Origin: an uncultured Bacilli bacterium | Lineage (GTDB): Bacteria > Bacillota_I > Bacilli_A > RF39 > UBA660 | NCBI GenBank assembly: GCA_947629035.1 | Contig: CANRCE010000009.1 | Location: 1-33,460, forward strand | DNA: 33,460 nucleotides | Direction of reading: 5' to 3' | Part shown: in pieces, positions 7,956 through 13,943 of the stretch | Layout: each line of letters starts with the position of its first letter | Position numbering within the stretch: position 1 is the stretch's first letter | Notes under the pieces: generated by a model | Told to the model about the DNA's origin: nothing | What the model saw: only the letters and a program-made list of their open reading frames with translations | Database searches by the model: none | Position numbers and translations under genes: made by a program

Positions 7956-8699
7956 CTATCCAGCAGATGCAAAACTTGCTTTAACTTGACCAGTACTTGT
8001 TGCTGAAAATGTTACAGTTCCAGTGTATTTTCCTTTTTCTTCTTTTACAGATTCAGTTTGATCTTCATTTTCATCATTTGCTAAATATACTAAAAGATAG
8101 TATACAACTGGTGTGTTTGCTGATATAGTAGTACTATCATGAATATCTGTACCAAGATTATCTATAGAATTAAAAGTATCCTTTTCTGTAACTTGGCTAG
8201 CTGTTAAGCTATCTACTCCTGTATCTGCACTATATGAAGGTTCACCATCTGTAGTTTTGAATATAGCATAACTCCATTTAGTGTCTTCTTCTGCCACATT
8301 CGTACCATTTACTTTTAAATCTAAATAAATACTTGCAGATGTTAAATCTTGCGTTGATTTAGCTTCTATTCTCCATACATGACATCCAGTAAAGCCACCA
8401 GAAATACATTGTTTGCCTAATGCTTTATTAACTTCAGCAACATCAATTTCCGTTGAGCTTTTTCCAAAATTTGCTGGTACTAGATTTTCATTAACAGTTT
8501 CATCTGCATTTTTCCATTTTACTTTAGATACACTAATTTCTAATCCTGAAGCCAAATCTGTATTTGTTTCTCCTTTAATAGTAGTCTTATCTTCTTGACT
8601 TGCACTAAAATATGCAAAGGTTGCGCCGATTATTGCTACGATTAATGTAGCCACACCTATTACTCCATAGAATATTCCCTTTCCATTATTCTCATTCAT
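7956..8699 (-). CDS. Cassette 2 B-type TasA/CalY-like protein (B2)
   Basis: A 247-residue B-type paralogue, the longest of the five. The signal segment ends in FAYFSAS. NENLVPANF precedes the loop CISGGFTGCHVWRI. VVYYLLVYLANDENEDQ and the TFSATSTGQVKASF end are intact. It resembles B5 most in the region after the signal (ASQED, TIKGE, NENLVPA), which suggests block exchange between cassettes 2 and 5. It is the first gene behind the promoter with the longest AT spacer (21 bp), so it and A2 are predicted to be weakly expressed or off in the sequenced state. Confidence 0.75.
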   Translation of the reverse strand: MNENNGKGIFYGVIGVATLIVAIIGATFAYFSASQEDKTTIKGETNTDLASGLEISVSKVKWKNADETVNENLVPANFGKSSTEIDVAEVNKALGKQCISGGFTGCHVWRIEAKSTQDLTSASIYLDLKVNGTNVAEEDTKWSYAIFKTTDGEPSYSADTGVDSLTASQVTEKDTFNSIDNLGTDIHDSTTISANTPVVYYLLVYLANDENEDQTESVKEEKGKYTGTVTFSATSTGQVKASFASAG

Positions 8700-8732
8700 T
8701 TTTTCGTATCCTCCTCTCTACTATATAATTCT

Positions 8733-8765
8733 ATTATATATATATATATATATATATATTGTCAA
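8733..8765 (-). promoter_or_regulatory. Cassette 2 promoter with (AT)12 spacer, 21 bp
   Basis: Perfect TTGACA (8760-8765) and TATAAT (8733-8738) on the - strand are separated by 8739-8759, which is 21 bp; the AT tract 8736-8759 is 12 repeats. This is 4 bp over the optimum, so RNA polymerase contact with both hexamers should be poor. A weaker TATATA inside the tract could partly substitute. Confidence 0.85.
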
Positions 8766-8842
8766 GGTTTTTTTGCTCTTTGAACAAAATTTTACCATTT
8801 TAAATTTCAATAAATATCATTGCATAATTTTATATTAAATAT

Positions 8843-8866
8843 AAAAAAAGCATATTTTCTATGCTT
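8843..8866 (-). terminator. Terminator of cassette 3
   Basis: AAGCATA at 8848-8854 pairs with TATGCTT at 8860-8866, with a T run on the - strand. It includes the A3 stop codon. Confidence 0.75.
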
Positions 8867-9587
8867 AATCTTGAGTAAAATCTGCTGTTACTTGACCTGT
8901 TCCTGCTACACTTAATGTTACTGTTCCAGTGTATTTTCCTTCGCCATTTTCTACTTCACTATTTTGATCAGTTTCTTCATTTTCGTAATATATCATTACG
9001 TAATAAACAGTATCGCTAGAAGTAAGTGCTCCTCCACTATGTATATCTGCAGCTGTACCACCAATTGAATTAAAAGTATCACCATCTTTAACAGTTGTTG
9101 CAGTTAATGATGTTACTTTTTTCTCTGTTCCATTTTCCTCTGTGCCAGTAAATACTACATATCTATACTTACTTTCATCAGAAGCTGGATTTCCATTTAC
9201 TTTTAAATCTAAATAAATACTTGCAGCTTCCAAATTTTGTTGTGAACTAGCTGTTATCTTCCATACATGACATCCAGTAAATCCACCATCAATACATTTT
9301 TTTCCTAATGCTGCGTTAACTTCTGTTTCAGTAAGATCATTTGCTTCTTTCTTAAAATCAGCTGGTACTAATTTATCACTAGCAACAGTAGCATCATTCT
9401 CAAATTCTATCTTAGATACTTCAAGCTTTAAACCTTTTGCTAAATCAGTATTCGTCTGTCCTGTAATTGTACCAGTATTGGTTTGACTAGCATTAAAGTA
9501 TGCAAAGGTTGCCCCGATTATTGCTACGATTAATGTTGCTACACCTATTACTCCATAAAATAGGCCCTTTCCATTATTCTCATTCAT
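8865..9587 (-). CDS. Cassette 3 A-type TasA/CalY-like protein with B-like N-terminus (A3)
   Basis: A 240-residue paralogue. It starts MNENNGKG as B genes do, but continues GLFYGVIG and FAYFNAS as A genes do. The mature part is A-type (LVPADF, CIDGGFTGCHVWKI, YYVMIYYENEETDQ, VTADFTQD). After the signal it has NTDLAKGLKLEVSKIEF, a B-like NTDLA motif where A proteins have NNTL. The end reads TVTLSVAGTGQV, shared only with B3. It is therefore a chimera. It also lies 120 nt from B3 rather than 40 and has its own extended -10 promoter, so it is probably expressed independently of the AT-spacer switch. Confidence 0.75.
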   Translation of the reverse strand: MNENNGKGLFYGVIGVATLIVAIIGATFAYFNASQTNTGTITGQTNTDLAKGLKLEVSKIEFENDATVASDKLVPADFKKEANDLTETEVNAALGKKCIDGGFTGCHVWKITASSQQNLEAASIYLDLKVNGNPASDESKYRYVVFTGTEENGTEKKVTSLTATTVKDGDTFNSIGGTAADIHSGGALTSSDTVYYVMIYYENEETDQNSEVENGEGKYTGTVTLSVAGTGQVTADFTQD

Positions 9588-9613
9588 TTCTTGTATCCTC
9601 CTTTACAATAGAA

Positions 9614-9622
9614 ATTATATCA
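9614..9622 (-). promoter_or_regulatory. Separate extended -10 promoter for A3
   Basis: TGATATAAT on the - strand (TATAAT at 9614-9619 with TG one base upstream) lies in the unusually long 9588-9707 gap, 26 nt before the A3 ATG. The position 17 bp upstream is not a good -35. No AT repeat is present. Confidence 0.55.
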
Positions 9623-9707
9623 AAATTTTTTAGATAATTAGATAAAATAATATTTATCAACCAAATCTCTTTCTTTAATATATTTTATTTATCATATTAG
9701 TTTTCTA

Positions 9708-10445
9708 TTAATTAGCAACAAAGCTTGCTTTTACTTGACCTGTTCCTGCAACACTTAATGTTACTGTTCCAGTGTAGTGTCCATCTTCGCCTGTTACAGA
9801 AGCAGTTTGATCTTGACCTTCATCATTTGCTAAATATACTAAAAGATAATATACAATTGGTGTTTCTTTTGTCATAGTAGCACCACTATGAATGTCTGTA
9901 CCAAGATTACTTATAGAGTTAAAAGTATCCTGCTCTGTAACCTGGGTAGCTGTTAAATTATCCACTTCAGTATCTGCAGAATATGGAGCTTCATCACCAT
10001 TAGTTTTAAATATAGCATAACTCCATTTAGTGTCTTCATCTACTACTTTGGCACTATTTACTTTTAAATCTAAATAAATACTTGCAGTTGTTAAATCTTG
10101 TTTTGAACTAGCTTCTATTCTCCATACATGACATCCAGTAAATCCACCAGAAATACATTTATTACTTAATGCATTATTAACGTCAGTCGCATCAAGACTT
10201 CCTACTTCATTTTTAAATTTAGCTGGTACTAATTTATCACTACCAGCAGTAGCACCTTGCCATTTTACCTTAGATACACTAATACTTAATCCTGATGCTA
10301 AATCTGTATTCGTTTCTCCTTGAATCGTATCATCATTAGTTTGACTTGCACTAAAATATGCAAAAGTTGCACCAATGATAGCTACGATTAATGTAGCTAC
10401 ACCTATTACTCCATAGAATATTCCCTTTCCATTATTTTCGTTCAT
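9708..10445 (-). CDS. Cassette 3 B-type TasA/CalY-like protein (B3)
   Basis: A 245-residue B-type paralogue. The signal segment ends in FAYFSASQT. LVPAKF, CISGGFTGCHVWRI and VYYLLVYLANDEGQDQ are conserved. The last 20 residues read TLSVAGTGQVKASF instead of the TFSATSTGQVKA of other B genes and match the neighbouring A3 gene, a sign of local gene conversion. ALSNKC before the cysteine loop is shared with B4. It is transcribed from the (AT)10 promoter at 10481-10509. No clear terminator separates it from A3. Confidence 0.75.
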   Translation of the reverse strand: MNENNGKGIFYGVIGVATLIVAIIGATFAYFSASQTNDDTIQGETNTDLASGLSISVSKVKWQGATAGSDKLVPAKFKNEVGSLDATDVNNALSNKCISGGFTGCHVWRIEASSKQDLTTASIYLDLKVNSAKVVDEDTKWSYAIFKTNGDEAPYSADTEVDNLTATQVTEQDTFNSISNLGTDIHSGATMTKETPIVYYLLVYLANDEGQDQTASVTGEDGHYTGTVTLSVAGTGQVKASFVAN

Positions 10446-10480
10446 CTTTTTTCGTATCCTCCTCTCTACTATATAATTCT

Positions 10481-10509
10481 ATTATATATATATATATATA
10501 TATTGTCAA
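10481..10509 (-). promoter_or_regulatory. Cassette 3 promoter with (AT)10 spacer, 17 bp
   Basis: On the - strand TTGACA (10504-10509) and TATAAT (10481-10486) enclose 10487-10503, 17 bp of alternating A/T (10 repeats in 10484-10503). Predicted ON. Confidence 0.85.
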
Positions 10510-10563
10510 GGTTTTTTTGCTCTTTGAATGAAATTTTACCATTCTAAACTTCAATAAAATATC

Positions 10564-10600
10564 ATTAAAAAAATTGAAGATTATTATTTAAAATCCTCAA
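10564..10600 (-). terminator. Second hairpin downstream of cassette 4
   Basis: An imperfect 10-bp stem (AAATTGAAGA at 10571-10580 with the complementary TCCTCAATTT near 10594-10603, one mismatch) is followed on the - strand by a T run. It is absent from the other inter-cassette gaps and lies beyond the main terminator, so it may be a back-up. Confidence 0.5.
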
Positions 10601-10614
10601 TTTCACTAGATAAG

Positions 10615-10637
10615 AAAAAAGCATATTATTTATGCTT
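10615..10637 (-). terminator. Terminator of cassette 4
   Basis: AAGCATA at 10619-10625 pairs with TATGCTT at 10631-10637, with a T run on the - strand. It includes the A4 stop codon. Confidence 0.75.
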
Positions 10638-11355
10638 AATCTTGAGTAAAATCTGCTGTTACTTGACCTGTCCCTGCAGCATTTAATGTTACTGTTCCAG
10701 TGTACTGTCCCTTTGTACCTTGTACTTGACTTGTTTGATCATCATTTTCATTTTCATAATATATCATTACGTAATAAGTTTTTTTATTACTACTATTATC
10801 AAGGGGTCCACTGTATATCTGTACACCTGAACCCACAATTGAGTTAAAAGTATCAGTATCTTCGACACTACTAGCAGTTAAGTTTTCTACTCCTTCTGAT
10901 CCAGTTTCACTACCAGTAAATACAACAAAACTATATTTACTTTCACTAGCAAGTGCGTCACCTGTTACTTTTAAATTCAAATTAATATTTGCAGCTTCTA
11001 AATACTGACTTGAGCTAGCTATTATCTTCCATACATGACATCCAGTAAATCCACCATCAATACATTTTTTTCCTAATGCTGCATTAACTTCAGCTTCAGT
11101 AAGTGAAGTTGCATCTTTTTGAAAATCTGCTGGTACTAATTTATCGCTAGCAACTGTTTGACCGTCTAATTTCCAATTTACTTTGGAAACTTCAAGGTTT
11201 AAATCTGACTGTAAAGTATTATTAGCTTCACCTTTAATAGTTTCAGCATCCTTTTGACTTGCATTAAAGTAAGCAAAAGTTGCGCCAATTATTGCTACAA
11301 TTAATGTTGCTACACCTATTACTCCATAAAATAGTCCTTTACCATTGTTCTCCAT
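10636..11355 (-). CDS. Cassette 4 A-type TasA/CalY-like protein (A4)
   Basis: A 239-residue A-type paralogue. The signal segment at 8-30 ends in FAYFNASQKD. LVPADFQ, CIDGGFTGCHVWKI, YYVMIYYENENDDQ and VTADFTQD are all present. The segments SSQYLEAANI and LDNSSNKKTYYVMIYY make it the closest relative of A1 even though four genes of the array lie between them. VGSGVQIYSGP replaces the SGLGTEIYRGA of A1, so divergence is concentrated in the presumed loop before the last strands. It lies 39 nt after B4. Confidence 0.75.
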   Translation of the reverse strand: MENNGKGLFYGVIGVATLIVAIIGATFAYFNASQKDAETIKGEANNTLQSDLNLEVSKVNWKLDGQTVASDKLVPADFQKDATSLTEAEVNAALGKKCIDGGFTGCHVWKIIASSSQYLEAANINLNLKVTGDALASESKYSFVVFTGSETGSEGVENLTASSVEDTDTFNSIVGSGVQIYSGPLDNSSNKKTYYVMIYYENENDDQTSQVQGTKGQYTGTVTLNAAGTGQVTADFTQD

Positions 11356-11394
11356 TTTTTATTGTCCTCCTTTTTTACTATATCAATTTTTTCT

Positions 11395-12132
11395 CTAAGC
11401 ACCAGCTACAAAAGTTGCTTTAACTTGACCAGTACTTGTTGCAGAAAATGTTACTGTTCCAGTGTATTTTCCTTCTTCGCCTGCTACAGAAGTAGTTTGA
11501 TCTTGACCTTCATCATTTGCTAAATATACTAAAAGATAATATACAATAGCTTGATTTTTTGTTACGGTACCGTCTTGATGAATATTTGTTCCTAGTCCAC
11601 TAATAGAATTAAAAGTCTCTTTATCTGTAACACTACTAGCAGTTAAAGTTGCTACTCCTGTTTCTGCATTATATGAAGGTTCACCATCTGCAGTTTTAAA
11701 TATAGCATAACTCCATTTAGTTTCATCTTCCACATTTTGACCATTTACTTTTAAGTCTAAATAAATACTTGCAGATGTTAAATCTTGCGTTGATTTAGCT
11801 TCTATTCTCCATACATGGCATCCAGTAAATCCACCAGAAACGCATTTATTACTTAATGCATTATTAACATCACTTTCATCAAGTTCCGTTGCACTATGTG
11901 AAAATTTTGCCGGTACTAGTTTATCACTAACATTAGAATCTGTATCTGTCCATTTTACTTTAGACACGCTTATAGTTAAACCTGATGCTAAATCAGTATT
12001 TGTTTCGCCTGTAATGCTACTATCGGTTTTACTTGCACTAAAATATGCAAAGGTTGCCCCAATAATAGCTACAATTAATGTTGCTACACCTATTACTCCA
12101 TAGAATATTCCCTTTCCGTTATTTTCGTTCAT
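11395..12132 (-). CDS. Cassette 4 B-type TasA/CalY-like protein (B4)
   Basis: A 245-residue B-type paralogue. It matches B1 over WTDTDSNVSDKLVPAKF and again over SISGLGTNIHQDGTVTK, but shares ALSNKC and ANDEGQDQT with B3, so it is a mosaic. The loop reads CVSGGFTGC, the only copy with V after the first cysteine. The end is TFSATSTGQVKATFVAGA. It is the first gene behind the 17-bp (AT)10 promoter at 12168-12196, with an AGGAGG ribosome site. Confidence 0.75.
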   Translation of the reverse strand: MNENNGKGIFYGVIGVATLIVAIIGATFAYFSASKTDSSITGETNTDLASGLTISVSKVKWTDTDSNVSDKLVPAKFSHSATELDESDVNNALSNKCVSGGFTGCHVWRIEAKSTQDLTSASIYLDLKVNGQNVEDETKWSYAIFKTADGEPSYNAETGVATLTASSVTDKETFNSISGLGTNIHQDGTVTKNQAIVYYLLVYLANDEGQDQTTSVAGEEGKYTGTVTFSATSTGQVKATFVAGA

Positions 12133-12167
12133 TATTTTTCGTATCCTCCTCTCTACTATATAATTCT

Positions 12168-12196
12168 ATTATATATATATATATATATATTGTCAA
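12168..12196 (-). promoter_or_regulatory. Cassette 4 promoter with (AT)10 spacer, 17 bp
   Basis: On the - strand TTGACA (12191-12196) and TATAAT (12168-12173) enclose 12174-12190, 17 bp of alternating A/T (10 repeats in 12171-12190). Predicted ON. Confidence 0.85.
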
Positions 12197-12275
12197 GGCT
12201 TTTTTTGCTCTTTGAACAAAATTTTACCATTCTAAACTTCAATAAAATACCATTACATAATTTTGTATTAAACAT

Positions 12276-12299
12276 AAAAAAAGCATATTGACTATGCTT
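12276..12299 (-). terminator. Terminator of cassette 5
   Basis: AAGCATA at 12281-12287 pairs with TATGCTT at 12293-12299, with a T run on the - strand. It includes the A5 stop codon. Confidence 0.75.
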
Positions 12300-13014
12300 A
12301 ATCTTGAGTAAAATCTGCTGTTACTTGACCTGTTCCTGCAGCATTTAATGTTACTGTCCCAGTGTATTTTCCCTTATCGGATTCTACTTGACTTGTCTGA
12401 TCTAATTCTTCGTTTGCATAATATATCATTACGTAATAAGTTACTCCACTGCTATCAAGATTTCCGTTATGTATCTGTGCACCTAAAGTAGCGATTGAGT
12501 TAAAAGTACCTTTATCTTTAATTTCATTAGCTGATAAAGATGTAACTTTTTCTCCTGAATCTGGACTTTCAGTACCAGTAAATACAGCGAAACTATATTT
12601 ACTGTCTTCAGCAAGTTCGCTACCTGTTACTTTTAAGTTCAAGTTAATATTTGCTGCTTCTAAATATTGAGTTGAGCTAGCTTTTATTTTCCATACATGA
12701 CATCCAGTAAATCCACCATCAATGCATTTTTTAGTTAATGCTGCATTAACTTCTGTTGCAGTAAGATCTGCTCCTTCATTTTGAAAATCTGCTGGCACTA
12801 AATTATCGCTGGCAACTGTTTCATTTGCTAAATCCCATTGTACTTTGGACACTTCAAGTTTTAAATCCGACTTTAAAGTGTTATTAGCCTGACCTTGGAT
12901 ACCTTCAGCTGTTTTGCTTGCATTAAAATATGCAAAGGTTGCACCTATTATTGCTACGATTAATGTTGCTACTCCAATCACTCCATAGAATAGTCCTTTA
13001 CCATTATTTTCCAT
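12298..13014 (-). CDS. Cassette 5 A-type TasA/CalY-like protein (A5)
   Basis: A 238-residue A-type paralogue. The signal segment ends in FAYFNASKTAEG. LVPADFQNEG precedes ALTKKCIDGGFTGC. SSTQYLEAANI resembles A1 and A4, whereas the stretch KGTFNSIATLGAQIHNGNL is its own. The end is VTADFTQD. It lies 39 nt after B5. The - strand gap with its AAGGAGG site is nearly identical to that between B4 and A4. Confidence 0.75.
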   Translation of the reverse strand: MENNGKGLFYGVIGVATLIVAIIGATFAYFNASKTAEGIQGQANNTLKSDLKLEVSKVQWDLANETVASDNLVPADFQNEGADLTATEVNAALTKKCIDGGFTGCHVWKIKASSTQYLEAANINLNLKVTGSELAEDSKYSFAVFTGTESPDSGEKVTSLSANEIKDKGTFNSIATLGAQIHNGNLDSSGVTYYVMIYYANEELDQTSQVESDKGKYTGTVTLNAAGTGQVTADFTQD

Positions 13015-13053
13015 TTTTTATTGTCCTCCTTTTTTACTATATCAATTTTTTCT

Positions 13054-13794
13054 CTAAGCACCAGCTACAAAAGTTGCTTTTACTTGACCAGTACCTGATG
13101 CAAAAAATGTTACTGTTCCAGTGTATTTTCCTTTTTCATCTTTTACAGATTCAGTTTGATCCGTGCTTTCATCATTTGCTAAATATACTAAAAGATAATA
13201 TACAATTTTTTCATCTTTTGTTACGGTACCACTATCATGAATATTTGTTCCTAGTCCAGTAATAGAATTAAAAGTATCTTTTTCTGTAACTTGGCTAGCT
13301 ATTAAGTTTTCTACTCCTGTTTCTGCATTATATGAAGTTTCATCACTATCAGTTGTAAATATAGCATAACTCCATTTAGTTTCATCTTCCACATTTTCAC
13401 CATTTACTTTTAAGTCTAAATAAATACTTGCAGCTGTTAAATCCTGTGCTGACTCAGCCTCTATTCTCCATACATGACATCCAGTAAAGCCACCAGAAAT
13501 GCATTTTTTGGTTAATGCTTTATTAACTTCTTCAGTATCAATTGATTTTGAATCTTTTCCGAACTTTGCTGGTACTAGATTTTCATTAATTTTTTCTTCT
13601 ACACCTTGCCATTTTACTTTAGATACACTAATACTTAATCCTGATGCTAAATCAGTATTTGCTTCTCCTTTAATAGTACTATTATCTTCTTGACTTGCAC
13701 TAAAATATGCAAAAGTTGCACCTATTATAGCAACAATAAGTGTAGCTACACCTATTACTCCATAGAATATTCCCTTTCCATTATTTTCGTTCAT
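13054..13794 (-). CDS. Cassette 5 B-type TasA/CalY-like protein (B5)
   Basis: A 246-residue B-type paralogue and the first array gene in transcription order. The signal segment ends in FAYFSASQED. NENLVPAKFG, CISGGFTGCHVWRI and VYYLLVYLANDESTDQ are conserved; the end is TFFASGTGQVKATFVAGA, with FFASG in place of FSATS. It is driven by the promoter with the shortest AT spacer (15 bp). Long alternative frames on the opposite strand here are shadows of its coding bias. Confidence 0.75.
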   Translation of the reverse strand: MNENNGKGIFYGVIGVATLIVAIIGATFAYFSASQEDNSTIKGEANTDLASGLSISVSKVKWQGVEEKINENLVPAKFGKDSKSIDTEEVNKALTKKCISGGFTGCHVWRIEAESAQDLTAASIYLDLKVNGENVEDETKWSYAIFTTDSDETSYNAETGVENLIASQVTEKDTFNSITGLGTNIHDSGTVTKDEKIVYYLLVYLANDESTDQTESVKDEKGKYTGTVTFFASGTGQVKATFVAGA

Positions 13795-13829
13795 TATTTT
13801 TCGTATCCTCCTCTCTATTGTATAATTTT

Positions 13830-13856
13830 ATTATATATATATATATATATTGTCAA
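13830..13856 (-). promoter_or_regulatory. Cassette 5 promoter with (AT)9 spacer, 15 bp
   Basis: On the - strand TTGACA (13851-13856) and TATAAT (13830-13835) enclose 13836-13850, 15 bp of alternating A/T (9 repeats in 13833-13850). It is one repeat below the 17-bp optimum, so predicted weak or off. Upstream of the -35 the sequence departs from the other four promoters. Confidence 0.85.
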
Positions 13857-13898
13857 GGTTTTTTCTAATATTTTTGGAATTTTACATTTCGTAATTAT

Positions 13899-13934
13899 TA
13901 AAAAAATGTAACACAACATATATGCTGTGTTACA
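13899..13934 (-). terminator. Terminator of the cohesin-like/dockerin operon
   Basis: A perfect 9-bp stem (TGTAACACA at 13907-13915 with 13926-13934) is followed on the - strand by a run of T. It separates the LRR/anchor operon from cassette 5. Confidence 0.9.
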
Positions 13935-13943
13935 CCTAAAATA

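Larger units (their letters stand above)
5512..13856 (-). repeat. Tandem array of five two-gene cassettes (ten TasA/CalY-like paralogues)
   Basis: Five units of about 1.66-1.75 kb each contain an (AT)n-spacer promoter, a B-type gene (245-247 aa), a 39-40 nt gap, an A-type gene (238-240 aa) and a stem-loop terminator. The third unit differs in having a 120-nt gap between its genes. Start-to-start distances of the B genes are 1671, 1746, 1687 and 1662 bp. Homology begins at the leftmost terminator (5512) and ends just past the rightmost -35 (about 13860), where the sequence stops resembling the other inter-unit gaps. That marks the limits of the duplicated block. The A-type signature is FAYFNAS with a TADFTQ end. 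The B-type signature is FAYFSAS with a TGQVKA end. Confidence 0.9.

Noticed and set aside
8413-8598. Plus-strand ORFs inside the array (also at 12930-13262, 13499-13693, 13690-13911)
   Set aside because: They are antisense shadows of the A/B genes, lack ribosome sites and have compositions dictated by the opposite strand.
5512-13860. Site-specific inversion as the switching mechanism
   Set aside because: No inverted repeats flank the promoters, all units face the same way, and no invertase is encoded nearby.
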